Source: JBBDLF01 sp040879025
Lineage (GTDB): Bacteria; Pseudomonadota; Gammaproteobacteria; Pseudomonadales; Pseudohongiellaceae
DNA: 64,000 nt
Reading direction: 5' to 3'
Assembly: GCA_040879025.1 (NCBI GenBank)
Contig: JBBDLF010000037.1
Span: 174,618-238,617, forward strand
Under the pieces are notes generated by a model. The model made no database searches, was not told the origin of the DNA, and saw only the letters and a list, made by a program, of their open reading frames with translations. Made by a program: the position numbers and the translations under genes. Shown here one piece after another: positions 54,217-63,857 of the stretch; positions within the stretch are counted from its first letter, which is position 1, and the number at the start of each line of letters is the position of its first letter.

Positions 54217-55086
54217 TCATCGCTCCTTGTTGGCCGACCCCGAAACACGCAGGGTGCGCAGGGTTTTACGCAACCGTTTCAGGTGATCCTTCAACAGGGG
54301 TTTACGGTGTCGTGCCACGCCCATTGCCAACACGTCAATGACGAGCAGATGCGCGATGCGCGAGGAGACTGGGGTGAACGCGCGGTCATCCTCTTCCATA
54401 TTCACATAGATTGGAATGCTGCATTGCCTGCTCAAAGGGGTGTTCTGCGGCGCCAGACCGATGACTGTGGCGCCCGCTTCCATCGCCAGGTTCACGCTTT
54501 GCAGCAGCGCCCTGGTTTGTCCCGACTGCGAAATCGCTACCACGACATCTTTTTTTCCGAGAGAAATTGCTGACATGTGCTGAATATGCGGGTCAGTATA
54601 GGCGGCGGTGGAAAGCTGCAAGCGGAAAAATTTGTGCTGCGCGTCGGCCGCCACTGAACCGGATGCGCCGAAGCCATAAAATTCCACCCGGCTGGCGGCG
54701 GCGATGATATTGATGGCGTTTTCCAATACATCGGGATCCAGCTCGTCACGTACCGTGATCAAGGAGCCGATTGTAGAGTCAAACACCTTGGCGCTGAGAT
54801 CCGCAACCGTGTCGGCATCATCCACGGCGAACTGGGTGTAAACACCGCCGGAACCGAGATGCTGCGCCAACTGCAATTTGAACGACTGGAAACCTTCATA
54901 GTCCATGGCACGGCAGAAGCGGATCACCGTCGGCTCGCTGACCGCGGCCCTGGAGGCCAGATCGACGATGCGCATGTTGATCACTTCATGGGCGTGCTCC
55001 AGCACAAAGTCCGCGACCTTGCTCTCGGAGGGCCGTAATCTGGGTTTATGCTCGACAATGCGCCGCAGCACATTCTGGGATTCCAA
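54217..55086 (-). CDS. RpiR-family transcriptional regulator, HexR-like
   Basis: A 289-residue regulator with an N-terminal HTH_6 domain (LRPSESKVADFVLEHAHEV, then AAVSEPTVIRFCRAMDYEGF) and a C-terminal SIS sugar-phosphate-binding domain (about residues 125-255, FYGFGASGSVAADAQHKFFRL and ISQSGQTRALL). HexR proteins of gammaproteobacteria control glucose metabolism genes and respond to KDPG. It is convergent with glmS, six bases apart. The specific HexR assignment is likely but not certain. Confidence 0.83.
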   Translation of the reverse strand: MESQNVLRRIVEHKPRLRPSESKVADFVLEHAHEVINMRIVDLASRAAVSEPTVIRFCRAMDYEGFQSFKLQLAQHLGSGGVYTQFAVDDADTVADLSAKVFDSTIGSLITVRDELDPDVLENAINIIAAASRVEFYGFGASGSVAADAQHKFFRLQLSTAAYTDPHIQHMSAISLGKKDVVVAISQSGQTRALLQSVNLAMEAGATVIGLAPQNTPLSRQCSIPIYVNMEEDDRAFTPVSSRIAHLLVIDVLAMGVARHRKPLLKDHLKRLRKTLRTLRVSGSANKER

Positions 55087-55172
55087 GGGTACCTCTCCGT
55101 TGCTCAGTCTCCGCCAATCCTACTCAATTTGGCGAAAGCCTGCACCCAATTTGGCTCCAGCGCCGAAGGTGA

Positions 55173-56408
55173 TTGGTATTTGAACCGGCGTACAGGGATA
55201 ATTCAAAGAGTGGCTCACAGCAGGCAGCAGGCGAAAAATTGAGCAGACCCCCCTTGGCAGATGCGCGGGAAGCGGTATTCACTTCCGGTATTCGGCAGAT
55301 CGGGAGACAGGCATGGAACGGTCTCGCGGGTGTCGCCAATCCATTTACCCGCTATGAATTTCTCGAAGCGCTGGAGTCCAGCCGCTGTGTTAGCGCATCC
55401 AGCGGCTGGCAACCGGCGCACCTGATGATTACAGAAGCGGGGAAGGGTTCCCGGCCGGTGGCAGTTATGCCGCTGTATGCCAAGGATAATTCCTACGGAG
55501 AATACGTATTCGATTTCTCGTGGGCCGATGCCTACCGAACCGGAGGTTTGGACTATTATCCCAAATTCGTGACATCCGTCCCCTTCACGCCGAGTGTCGG
55601 CGAACGGCTGTTCATTGGCGACAGCGACAGCGAGACGATAACAAGACTGGTAGCGGATCAGGTAGAACGCCGGGCCGGCCTGGACTGCGTTTCATCATGG
55701 CATGTCCTGTTTCCCGTCGAGGGCGAAAGCCTGCGCTTGCAGCAGGAAGGCCTGGCAAGACGAAAGGGCTGCCAGTTCCAGTGGTTCAATGCGTCCTATC
55801 GTGACTTCGATGCCTTTCTTGCGGAACTGAACTCCCGCAAGCGCAAGAACATTCGCAAGGAACGGCAGGCGGTGGTCGATTCCGGTACGCGCTTTGAGTG
55901 GCTGGAGGGCGCTGAAATCAGTGAAGAGCATTGGCGACTCTTTTTTACCTTCTATGAAAACACCTACCTTGTTCGAGGCCGCTACGCGTATCTGTCACTG
56001 GACTTTTTTCTGAGAATAGGGGAAAGCATGCCGGAGAATCTCAAGTTGCTGCTGACCTATGATGGGCACCGCTGCATCGCCGGAGCACTGTTTTTCACCG
56101 GCGGGCAGACATTGTACGGACGTTATTGGGGAAGTCTGGAAGACTACCGGTTTCTGCATTTCGAAACCTGTTACTACCAGGGAATTGACTACTGCATCCG
56201 CCATAATCTGAAACGTTTTGACTCGGGAGCTCAAGGAGAGCACAAGATACAGCGGGGGTTCCGGCCGGTGGTCACTTATTCCAATCACTGGATCGGCCAT
56301 CCCGAATATGCAAGAGCCATCGGTGACTTTCTGGAACGAGAGGCGCGGTATATTGATCAGTACACACAGGAGGCCGCGAAGTTGCTGCCTTTCAAGGCGG
56401 CCGGTTAA
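55173..56408 (+). CDS. FemAB/GNAT-like acyltransferase family protein (COG3146)
   Basis: About 390-411 residues. It matches the COG3146 (DUF482) family of predicted N-acyltransferases related to FemAB and GNAT folds: NPFTRYEFLEALESSR, ELNSRKRKNIRKERQAV, FYENTYLVRGRYAYLS and RGFRPVVTYSNHWI are typical. No signal peptide. The start is uncertain: the TTG at 55173 opens the frame and a TTG at 55239 is nearer to where homology begins. The substrate is unknown. It overlaps the end of the convergent DUF938 gene by four bases. Confidence 0.72.
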   Translation: MVFEPAYRDNSKSGSQQAAGEKLSRPPLADAREAVFTSGIRQIGRQAWNGLAGVANPFTRYEFLEALESSRCVSASSGWQPAHLMITEAGKGSRPVAVMPLYAKDNSYGEYVFDFSWADAYRTGGLDYYPKFVTSVPFTPSVGERLFIGDSDSETITRLVADQVERRAGLDCVSSWHVLFPVEGESLRLQQEGLARRKGCQFQWFNASYRDFDAFLAELNSRKRKNIRKERQAVVDSGTRFEWLEGAEISEEHWRLFFTFYENTYLVRGRYAYLSLDFFLRIGESMPENLKLLLTYDGHRCIAGALFFTGGQTLYGRYWGSLEDYRFLHFETCYYQGIDYCIRHNLKRFDSGAQGEHKIQRGFRPVVTYSNHWIGHPEYARAIGDFLEREARYIDQYTQEAAKLLPFKAAG

Positions 56409-57007
56409 CCTGAGACAGTTTTTCGCCACACCAGCAACTGATTGTTTGCCGGCATCGCGTTGTCCTCCAGCAGAACGAGCCCTGCTTTACGAGCCAGGGA
56501 ATCCACGCTTTCAAAATTTCTGATACCGCTGCGGCTGTCCCGTTGCTTCAGCCACAAATCGAACTGCGCGTTGCTGGAAGTCGTGAACTCGCCGCGGTAT
56601 TTGAACGGCCCATACACAAACAGCAGACCCTGCGGTTCGAGGTAGCGAGCGACGCCGGAGAAGAATCTTTCGACCGAGGCAAATGGCATGATATGCAAAG
56701 TGTTGGCGGTGAATATGGCGTGGTGGGCCTCGCAAGGCCATTCGGCCTGTGTGACGTCCAGCACCAATGCGGCGGGCAAATTGGGTAACCCGGCCGCTTC
56801 GGCGCGCCGGTTCAAATCCGGCACATGGGCCTCCACATCGGTCATTTGCCAGCGAACTTCTGGAAACCGGATTGCAAAGTACTCACCATGTTGGCCGGTA
56901 CCGCTGCCGATCTCCAGCACGGTTGGGTACATTGAATGGCGGCGCAACACGTCTTCTATAGGGCGCTTGTTGTTTTCGCTGGCCTGGCTGTAGGGGAGTG
57001 GGCGCAC
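56405..57007 (-). CDS. DUF938 family SAM-dependent methyltransferase
   Basis: A 200-residue protein starting at GTG 57005-57007. It has the family start YSQASENNKRPIEDVLRRH, the SAM motif VLEIGSGTGQHGEYFA, and the FTANTLHIM block. The reaction is unknown. It lies three bases downstream of yaaA on the same strand, so the two are probably one transcript. Confidence 0.83.
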   Translation of the reverse strand: MRPLPYSQASENNKRPIEDVLRRHSMYPTVLEIGSGTGQHGEYFAIRFPEVRWQMTDVEAHVPDLNRRAEAAGLPNLPAALVLDVTQAEWPCEAHHAIFTANTLHIMPFASVERFFSGVARYLEPQGLLFVYGPFKYRGEFTTSSNAQFDLWLKQRDSRSGIRNFESVDSLARKAGLVLLEDNAMPANNQLLVWRKTVSG

Positions 57008-57010
57008 CGG

Positions 57011-57793
57011 CTAGGGTCGGTCTCTCAGCCTGCGCAGGAACACGGGCTTCTGCGGCGTCGAATCAGCCTCACTGTAGCGATAGCCGTCGACGGCAAAGTC
57101 CATCAACCCGGCCGGGTCCGCCAGGCGGTTCCGGATGATGAAAGCAGCCATTTCGCCCCGAGCCTTCTTGGCGAAAAAACCGAGAATCCGGTACTTGCCG
57201 TTCGACCAGTCCTTGAAGGCGGGACTTATGATTTCAGCGCGAATACTGCCTGGCTGTACGGCCGCGAAGTATTCCTGTGACGCCAGATTGACAAGCGGCC
57301 CGCCCCCGCGCTCCTCAAGTAATCCGTTCAGCTCCTGTGTCAGCCGGTCTCCCCAGAACCTGTAAAGATTTTCGCCCCGGCGTGTCTTCAGGCCGGTTCC
57401 CATTTCCAGTCGATAGGGCTGCATCAGGTCCAGTGGACGCAATAATCCGTAAAGACCCGACAGGATCCGAAGATGCTCCTGGGCGAATTTCAGGTCGGCG
57501 GCTGAAAGCCGGCCCACGTCCAGGCCCTGATAGACATCGCCGGTAAAGGCGAAAATCGCCTGACGCGCGTTGGCGGGCGAAAATGGCACCTGCCAGTTGG
57601 CGTAGCGGTGGTAATTCAGCTCGGCCAGCTTGTCACTGATGTGCATCAGCTTGCTGAGCTTGCCCGGGGTCAGTTTTTTGAGGCTGTTCGTCAGCCTGAC
57701 GGCTTCGTCGATAAACACGGGCTGGGAAAATCGTTCGGTGGGAACCGGTGATTCATAATCCAGGGATTTGGCTGGTGAGATGACTACTATCAT
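57011..57793 (-). CDS. yaaA: Peroxide stress protein YaaA (DUF328/UPF0246)
   Basis: A 260-residue protein with the defining N-terminus VVISPAKSLDYES, the internal LSGLYGLLRPLDLMQPYRLEMG segment and GFFAKKARGEMA near the end. In E. coli YaaA lowers intracellular free iron under H2O2 stress and binds DNA. Length agrees with the family (about 258). Confidence 0.93.
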   Translation of the reverse strand: MIVVISPAKSLDYESPVPTERFSQPVFIDEAVRLTNSLKKLTPGKLSKLMHISDKLAELNYHRYANWQVPFSPANARQAIFAFTGDVYQGLDVGRLSAADLKFAQEHLRILSGLYGLLRPLDLMQPYRLEMGTGLKTRRGENLYRFWGDRLTQELNGLLEERGGGPLVNLASQEYFAAVQPGSIRAEIISPAFKDWSNGKYRILGFFAKKARGEMAAFIIRNRLADPAGLMDFAVDGYRYSEADSTPQKPVFLRRLRDRP

Positions 57794-57844
57794 GATGCCA
57801 GGTCGCGGTCGGTTGAGAATCGACCCGGAGTGATTCCGGGCTCT

Positions 57845-58345
57845 TCACAGATCATTCCACCACCCCAGGGGTGTGACACCATCCTCGGGATCGTAGACGT
57901 TGCCATAGTACCAGACGCTGTCAGGAAATTCTCCGACCGCCTGATTCAGCGCATCTTCAATGGTTTTGAAACCGATGGAAAAATGGATGGTATACACAAG
58001 CGCCCGATCAGTCTGGACGTCGAGCATACCGCCCAGCTTTTCGAGTACAGGGGTGAGGGAATCGGCGACCTCTTCGATATTCTGTTTGCGATAGACTCGC
58101 ACACACAGGTTACCGCTACGCAGAATCAGCTCGTACTCGGCGGTTTCCGGATTGACGATCCGCAGTTTGTCGCCTGCGGCATAATCACGGGCCAGCAACG
58201 GAGACTTGACCAGCCTCACCTCGGGAGGATCCCTGCTGACCAGTTCCGCTTCAATTTCTTCGACCACCGGCTCGCCCCGGGCATTGGCTCCAGCGATCAC
58301 GGGCAGTTGCAACCGGCTGGTCGCCTTAGAGTTGGGTGACGGCAT
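57845..58345 (-). CDS. Uncharacterised protein, DUF4265-like
   Basis: A 166-residue soluble protein starting MPSPNSKATSRLQLP. A middle segment reads ARDYAAGDKLRIV and is followed by EYELILRSGNLCVRVY, resembling DUF4265 proteins; it ends DPEDGVTPLGWWNDL. No catalytic motif or membrane segment is recognised. The frame extends 102 codons upstream but that stretch overlaps the divergent membrane-protein gene and is not protein-like, so ATG 58343-58345 is chosen. Confidence 0.6.
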   Translation of the reverse strand: MPSPNSKATSRLQLPVIAGANARGEPVVEEIEAELVSRDPPEVRLVKSPLLARDYAAGDKLRIVNPETAEYELILRSGNLCVRVYRKQNIEEVADSLTPVLEKLGGMLDVQTDRALVYTIHFSIGFKTIEDALNQAVGEFPDSVWYYGNVYDPEDGVTPLGWWNDL

Positions 58346-58426
58346 GTTACACTCCACAGTCCGTTTCGGGTTTCTCACAGGACCGGCTCTTCGGCCGGTT
58401 CCAAACGGGGTTGATTCAGGAAGCCT

Positions 58427-58792
58427 ATGATAGAGCGGCTGCAGAAATTTGCCACCCGCATACTGTGGTTGCGGCCGGTGATACTGGTTGTGGCGGTAGC
58501 CTCGATGGCAACCGTCGTCTGGTCGCTTGTGCGTCCCGATGTGGGTGCCGGCGACAGGCTGATAATCCCCGGTATTGTTTTGTTCAGTTGGTCCGCCATG
58601 TATCTGTGCGTCACCGGGTTGTTTTCGTCTGTCCCGGCGAAACCTGATCAAAGAACGCGCTGGGTTGACCGCCTGGCTATTGGCGTCAAGCGCGGCCTGT
58701 TTCGTATACTCGCCTGGTGTTTTCTGCTATTGACGCTGGTGTTGCTGGTTATCAGCTACCAACTGATCAGTACCTGGCTGCGAGGCGGTTAA
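58427..58792 (+). CDS. Small hypothetical membrane protein
   Basis: A 121-residue protein with three predicted membrane segments (about residues 17-36, 44-66 and 92-112) separated by short charged loops. I do not recognise the family. It is divergent from the DUF4265-like gene and followed after 46 bp by a thioesterase gene on the same strand. Confidence 0.6.
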   Translation: MIERLQKFATRILWLRPVILVVAVASMATVVWSLVRPDVGAGDRLIIPGIVLFSWSAMYLCVTGLFSSVPAKPDQRTRWVDRLAIGVKRGLFRILAWCFLLLTLVLLVISYQLISTWLRGG

Positions 58793-58838
58793 CACGACAA
58801 GGCCTGATTGTGCGCGAGACTTTTCTCTGGAGAATTGG

Positions 58839-59246
58839 ATGGATGTGAATGACTTGGACGAGCCGGTCGGCGACCTGGCTCTGCAAACCCTGGCAATGCC
58901 CCGGGACACCAACGCCCACGGCGATATTTTCGGCGGCTGGCTGGTTTCCCAGATGGACCTTGCCGCGGGAATCGCCACGCGCAGTGTTACCAGCGGCAGA
59001 ACGGTGACGGTGGCAATACAGAACGTGGCGTTTCTGCTGCCGGTGACAGTCGGTTCGATGGTGAGCTGCTATGCAAAAGTGGGAGATATCGGGACAAGCT
59101 CGATGAAAATCGAAATCGAGGTATGGGTTTCGAACGTGGCGACCGGCTATACAAAGCGCAAGGCGGCTCAAGGCACTTTTGTTTTTGTGGCGATCGATCA
59201 AAATGGCCGGCCGCAGGCCGTTCACCGGCAAAAAAAGTCAGATTAA
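58839..59246 (+). CDS. yciA: Acyl-CoA thioesterase, YciA type
   Basis: A 135-residue hotdog-fold thioesterase that hydrolyses acyl-CoA esters. The active-site region PRDTNAHGDIFGGWLVSQMD (residues 20-39) and the VAIQNVAFLLPVTVGSMVSC segment are typical of YciA. Length matches E. coli YciA (132). Confidence 0.9.
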   Translation: MDVNDLDEPVGDLALQTLAMPRDTNAHGDIFGGWLVSQMDLAAGIATRSVTSGRTVTVAIQNVAFLLPVTVGSMVSCYAKVGDIGTSSMKIEIEVWVSNVATGYTKRKAAQGTFVFVAIDQNGRPQAVHRQKKSD

Positions 59247-59329
59247 CACGGTTCGGTCCGGGCATCAGGGTTTGCGCGCTTCGACTGCCGGCGTGGCGTG
59301 CCTCGCCGCAGGCGTTTCTGTACCGGAAT

Positions 59330-61537
59330 CTATAAAATTTCAAGTTTGGCATAGGATAATACCAGCCATTTGCTGCCGCAGGTATCAAAGTTCACCTGCA
59401 CCCGCGCGTTGGCTCCCTGCCCCTCATAGTTCAGCACAACCCCTTCGCCAAACTTGCCGTGGAGTACCCGCTGACCCAGAGACAGGTCCGTTTCCGGCAC
59501 CTCCACTGTGCCGCGCAGGGCGGCGCCGCCGCCATTGGCGCGTGTGCCAGGGAACATCGCGCCGGGCCGCTTGACACTGGATTTCAGGCGCACCTCCTCC
59601 TTCAGTTCGCCCGGCACCTCGCGTATAAAACGGGAAGGTCTGGTAAGATTCACCTCACCGTGCAGTCGGCGCGACTCGGCGTGACACAGGTACAATTTGC
59701 TTTTGGCCCGGGTGATACCGACATAGCAAAGCCGGCGTTCTTCCTCCAGCCCGTTCAGATTGTCCATAGACATCTTGTGAGGGAACAGGCCCTCTTCCAT
59801 CCCCGCCAGAAAGACCAGTGGAAATTCGAGCCCTTTTGCCGAATGAAGCGTCATCAGTTGCACCGCATCCTCGTTTTCTGCGGCCTGCGCGTCGCCGGCG
59901 TCAAGCGCAGCCTGATCCAGAAACGCCGCGACAATGTCCATCGAAGCAAGATCGCTGTCAACGTCCAGCTCGGTTTCATCGAAGCTGTTGGCGGCACTGA
60001 CCAGTTCCTCAAGATTCTCTACTCGAGCGCGCGCTTTTTCGCCGCCCTCCTTTTCATGGTGTGGAATCAACCCGCTGTGCTCCACAACGTAGGAAACTTT
60101 CTCGTGCAATTCGAGTGTGGCGCTACCTTCCTGCAGTTTATCCAGCAATTGCAGGAATCCGGCAACCGCGTTGGCGGCACGGGAGGTGACAAGTCTTTCA
60201 TTGACGCTTTTGACGCAGGCAGACCACAGGGAGATATTGTCGGCGCGCGCGAGGGAACGAACCTGATCCAGCGTGCGGCCACCAATGCCTCGGGTCGGAA
60301 TATTGATCACTCGTTCCATGGCGGTGTCATCGTGCCGATTGAGCAGCAGCCGCAGGTAGGCCAGCGCGTTTCTGATTTCCAGCCTCTCGTAGAAGCGGTG
60401 GCCCCCGTAAATGCGATAAGGCATGCCCACCCGCAGCAACGCGTCCTCGAGCTCCCGCGACTGGGCATTGGAACGATACAGTATCGCCGCCTCGGAACGG
60501 CGATTGCCTTTGTTCACCCAGTCCTGCAGACGGTCGACGATGAATCGCGCCTCGTCTTGTTCGTTGAAGGCCTCATAGACAGAAATGGCTTCACCCTCTG
60601 AGCCATCGGTCCACAGCTCCTTGCCAAGCCGGCCGGTGTTGTTGGCAATAAGCCGGTTCGCCGCCTTGAGAATGGTGGACGTTGAACGGTAGTTCTGTTC
60701 CAGACGGATGATCTGTGCGCCCGGAAAATCAACATTGAATTTTTGTATGTTTTCGATGCGCGCGCCGCGCCAGCCATAGATGGACTGGTCGTCGTCCCCC
60801 ACCACCATCATGTGTCCGTGTTGGCCGGCCAGCACTCGCAGCCAGCCATACTGAATCGCGTTCGTGTCCTGAAACTCATCGACGAGTACATGCTGAAAGC
60901 GGTTCTGGTAATGGGCCAGAATCTGGCTGTTGTTCAACCACAGCTCATGGGCGCGCAGCAGTATTTCGCCGAAGTCGACCATGCCGCCGCGATGACACGC
61001 CTCTTCATAGGCTTTGTAAAGATGGACAAGGGTTTTGGCATAGTCATCGTTGCCCGCATCAACGTGGTCGGCCCGCAGGCCTTCGTCCTTCTGTGAGTTG
61101 ATGAACCACTGACAAGTCCTCGGTGGCCATTTGTCTTCATCAATTCCCAGGCCGCGACTGAGTCGTTTGATCAGGCGCAGTTGGTCGTCACTGTCGAGGA
61201 TATGAAAATCCTCCGGCAGTCCCGCTTCCTGCCAGTGGGTTTTCAGCAGACGGTGGGCCAGACCATGAAATGTGCCCACCCACATGCCGGCCGGAGGATG
61301 GCCGAGCAGCTCTTCGATCCGCACGCGCATTTCGCGTGCCGCCTTATTGGTGAAGGTCACTGCCAGGACACCGTAGGGTGAGACGTTTTCCGCCTGTAAC
61401 AGCCAGGCGATGCGATGTACCAGAACCCGGGTCTTGCCGCTTCCGGCGCCGGCAAGTACCAATAGATTGCTGTCGGCGGCCGCCACGGCCTGGCGTTGCG
61501 CGTCATTGAGGGGGTCGAGAATAAAAGAAACATCCAT
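59330..61537 (-). CDS. uvrD: ATP-dependent DNA helicase UvrD (helicase II)
   Basis: A 735-residue superfamily 1A 3'-5' helicase for nucleotide-excision and mismatch repair. Motif I VLAGAGSGKTRVLVHRI, motif Ia AVTFTNKAAREM, Walker B LVDEFQDTNA, motif III GDDDQSIYGWRGA, motif V TLHSAKGLEF and motif VI YVGITRAKSKLYLCHAE are intact. The C-terminal Tudor-like domain (VLHGKFGEGVVL) is also present. The frame opens 60 codons upstream, but MDVSFILDPLNDAQRQAV is the natural start (61535-61537). Confidence 0.96.
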   Translation of the reverse strand: MDVSFILDPLNDAQRQAVAAADSNLLVLAGAGSGKTRVLVHRIAWLLQAENVSPYGVLAVTFTNKAAREMRVRIEELLGHPPAGMWVGTFHGLAHRLLKTHWQEAGLPEDFHILDSDDQLRLIKRLSRGLGIDEDKWPPRTCQWFINSQKDEGLRADHVDAGNDDYAKTLVHLYKAYEEACHRGGMVDFGEILLRAHELWLNNSQILAHYQNRFQHVLVDEFQDTNAIQYGWLRVLAGQHGHMMVVGDDDQSIYGWRGARIENIQKFNVDFPGAQIIRLEQNYRSTSTILKAANRLIANNTGRLGKELWTDGSEGEAISVYEAFNEQDEARFIVDRLQDWVNKGNRRSEAAILYRSNAQSRELEDALLRVGMPYRIYGGHRFYERLEIRNALAYLRLLLNRHDDTAMERVINIPTRGIGGRTLDQVRSLARADNISLWSACVKSVNERLVTSRAANAVAGFLQLLDKLQEGSATLELHEKVSYVVEHSGLIPHHEKEGGEKARARVENLEELVSAANSFDETELDVDSDLASMDIVAAFLDQAALDAGDAQAAENEDAVQLMTLHSAKGLEFPLVFLAGMEEGLFPHKMSMDNLNGLEEERRLCYVGITRAKSKLYLCHAESRRLHGEVNLTRPSRFIREVPGELKEEVRLKSSVKRPGAMFPGTRANGGGAALRGTVEVPETDLSLGQRVLHGKFGEGVVLNYEGQGANARVQVNFDTCGSKWLVLSYAKLEIL

Positions 61538-61728
61538 GGCGGCGTATTCTAGCAAATTCCCCCTCGCGGCCGGCCCAAAATCGTCGTAATGCGCAAAGAT
61601 AGCCAAAAGAGGCCGGCACCTGCTGAAAAAACCACGGCTGTTTAGCGACATCCCGGGTTTTTTGCTAAACTTGCCTCCCGTTGCAGGCCCGATCTGCACA
61701 GCGGGTCTGCACATCACAGGAGAACCTT

Positions 61729-62919
61729 ATGTCCGCGGCTTCAGACAATGCGCCCTTTAACTGGCAGGATCCGTTCTTGCTTGAAGACCAGCTTTCCGAC
61801 GAAGAGAAGCTGGTGCGAGACACTGCGCACCAGTACGCCCAGGAAAAACTGTTGCCGCGGGTTCGCGAAGCTTATCGCAATGAACATACTGATCCCGAAA
61901 TCTTTCGGGAGATGGGTGCGCTGGGTTTGCTGGGATCCACGATCGAAGGCTATGACTGCGCCGGGGTCAATTACGTCTGCTATGGCCTGGCGGCGCGCGA
62001 AGTCGAGGCGGTGGACTCCGGTTACCGCTCCATGATGAGCGTGCAGTCTTCCCTGGTGATGCACCCGATCAATGTCTTCGGCACCGAGGCGCAGCGCCGG
62101 AAGTACTTGCCGAAACTGGCCAGCGGTGAATACATCGGCTGTTTCGGGCTGACCGAACCGGACCATGGCTCCGACCCCGGCGGAATGATTACCCGGGCGA
62201 AGTCGGTGGAGGACGGATACCTCATATCCGGTGCCAAGAACTGGATCAGCAACTCGCCCATAGCCGATGTATTCGTGGTGTGGGCCAAGGACGACGAAGG
62301 CGTGATTCGCGGCTTCGTCCTCGACAAGGGTATGAAAGGCCTGAGCGCGCCGAAAATAGAAGGCAAGCTGGCGCTGCGCGCTTCCATCACCGGTGAGATC
62401 GTCATGGATGAAGTGTTCGTGCCGGAGGAGAACCGGTTTCCGGACGTGGGTGGTTTGAAAGGGCCGTTCAGCTGTCTCAACTCAGCGCGGCTGGGAATTG
62501 CCTGGGGCGCTCTGGGTGCCGCTGAAACCTGTTGGCGCACCGCGTTGCAATACACCCTGGACCGCAAACAGTTTGGCCGTCCTCTGGCCGCAAATCAGCT
62601 GATTCAGAAGAAACTGGCCATTATGAGCACCGATATTTCCCTGGGTCTGCAAGGTTGCCTGCGCGGCACACGAATGAAGGATGAAGGCAAGCTGTCGCCG
62701 CCGCTGATTTCCCTGCTCAAGCGCAATTCCTGTGTGAAGGCGCTGGAGGTGGCGAGGGAAGCACGCGACATGCTGGGCGGAAACGGTATCTCCGACGAGT
62801 TTCCGGTGATGCGACACCTGCAGAACCTTGAAGTGGTGAATACCTATGAAGGCACACAGGACATTCACGCGTTGATTATGGGGCGCGCGCAGACAGGCAT
62901 TCAGGCATTCACGGCGTAA
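61729..62919 (+). CDS. gcdH: Glutaryl-CoA dehydrogenase
   Basis: A 396-residue acyl-CoA dehydrogenase-family flavoenzyme that oxidises and decarboxylates glutaryl-CoA to crotonyl-CoA in lysine/tryptophan degradation. Family features are GCFGLTEPDHGSDPGGM, NWISNSPIADVFVVWA, a GPFSCLNSARLGIAWG segment and the catalytic glutamate in VVNTYEGTQDIHALIMGRA. The ATG 61729 has AGGAGA upstream; the frame is open a further 16 codons. It is divergent from uvrD and convergent with ubiA. Confidence 0.92.
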   Translation: MSAASDNAPFNWQDPFLLEDQLSDEEKLVRDTAHQYAQEKLLPRVREAYRNEHTDPEIFREMGALGLLGSTIEGYDCAGVNYVCYGLAAREVEAVDSGYRSMMSVQSSLVMHPINVFGTEAQRRKYLPKLASGEYIGCFGLTEPDHGSDPGGMITRAKSVEDGYLISGAKNWISNSPIADVFVVWAKDDEGVIRGFVLDKGMKGLSAPKIEGKLALRASITGEIVMDEVFVPEENRFPDVGGLKGPFSCLNSARLGIAWGALGAAETCWRTALQYTLDRKQFGRPLAANQLIQKKLAIMSTDISLGLQGCLRGTRMKDEGKLSPPLISLLKRNSCVKALEVAREARDMLGGNGISDEFPVMRHLQNLEVVNTYEGTQDIHALIMGRAQTGIQAFTA

Positions 62920-62933
62920 ACCGGTCCGATCCG

Positions 62934-63857
62934 TCAGGACGCGAAGGAGTAGTGAAGCACGATGCCCGCAAAAATGGCCGCGCCCACCCGGTTGTTGTTC
63001 AGAAAAGCCTTGAAGCAGGGACCGGGTGCACGGTCCCGAATCAGCCATTGCTGGTAGATCAACAGTCCGGCCGCCACCGCCAATGACAGGTAATACCATC
63101 CCCCCAGTTCAAACCGCCGGCCGGCCAGAAGCAGAGCGACAAGGAACATCGCCTGCAATACACCGATGATCATCCGGTCCGCGTCTCCGAAAAGAATCGC
63201 GGTGGACTTGACGCCAATCTTGAGATCGTACTCCCTGTCGACCATGGCGTATTCCGTATCATAGGCAATGGTCCACAGCACATTGGCGACAAACAGCAGA
63301 AACGCGGGCAGGGGAACGGAGCCGGTCTGTGCCGCGAATGCCATGATCATTCCCCAGGAGAACGCGAGTCCCAGAACAACCTGCGGCAAGTGGGTGTATC
63401 GTTTCATGAACGGGTACAGCGAGGCGATTGCCAGGCCGACGAATGACAACATCACCGTAAGTAAATTGGTAAAGAGCACCAGAACGAATACAACCAGGGT
63501 CAGTGCCGCAAAACAATAAAGTGCGTCCTGGCGCGTGAGCGCCCCGGTGGCCAGTGGCCGGTTTTCGGTCCTGGCAACATAACCGTCAATATTCGCATCG
63601 GCGAAGTCATTGATACAGCAACCCGCCGCACGCATCAAGAAGGTGCCGGTAATGAAAATAAACAACAGATGCCAGCTCGGAAAGCCGCCGGCGGCAATCC
63701 ACAATGCACTGAGTGTGGGCCAGAGCAGCAGCAGGGTGCCGATCGGCCGGTCGACCCGGGTGAGCTGTCTGAAAGCCGGAAGCTTGCGGTAAAACTCCGG
63801 AAAGCGGGTTCTGAACCGGGTGTGCAACTCTGTAAATAACGGGGGCAGTTGGGGCAT
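62934..63857 (-). CDS. ubiA: 4-hydroxybenzoate octaprenyltransferase
   Basis: A 307-residue polytopic membrane prenyltransferase attaching the polyprenyl tail to 4-hydroxybenzoate in ubiquinone synthesis. The two aspartate motifs are present: NDFADANIDGYVARTENRPL and YDTEYAMVDREYDLKIGVKS. VDRPIGTLLLLWPTLSALWI is the conserved first membrane segment. The frame opens 11 codons earlier at a TTG; the ATG at 63855-63857 is preferred. ubiC is not seen in the remaining 143 bp. Confidence 0.94.
   Translation of the reverse strand: MPQLPPLFTELHTRFRTRFPEFYRKLPAFRQLTRVDRPIGTLLLLWPTLSALWIAAGGFPSWHLLFIFITGTFLMRAAGCCINDFADANIDGYVARTENRPLATGALTRQDALYCFAALTLVVFVLVLFTNLLTVMLSFVGLAIASLYPFMKRYTHLPQVVLGLAFSWGMIMAFAAQTGSVPLPAFLLFVANVLWTIAYDTEYAMVDREYDLKIGVKSTAILFGDADRMIIGVLQAMFLVALLLAGRRFELGGWYYLSLAVAAGLLIYQQWLIRDRAPGPCFKAFLNNNRVGAAIFAGIVLHYSFAS

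Noticed and set aside
57824..57840. Hairpin CCCGGA-GTGAT-TCCGGG as a terminator of the DUF4265-like gene
   Set aside because: No T tract follows on either strand, so intrinsic termination is not supported.
58346..58651. N-terminal extension of the DUF4265-like gene
   Set aside because: The upstream in-frame segment overlaps the divergent membrane-protein gene and reads as low-quality His/Gln-rich sequence.
59459..60601. A 380-residue open frame on the + strand
   Set aside because: It is fully antisense to uvrD, whose helicase motifs are complete; the antisense translation has no domain-like pattern. GC-rich codon usage creates such shadows.
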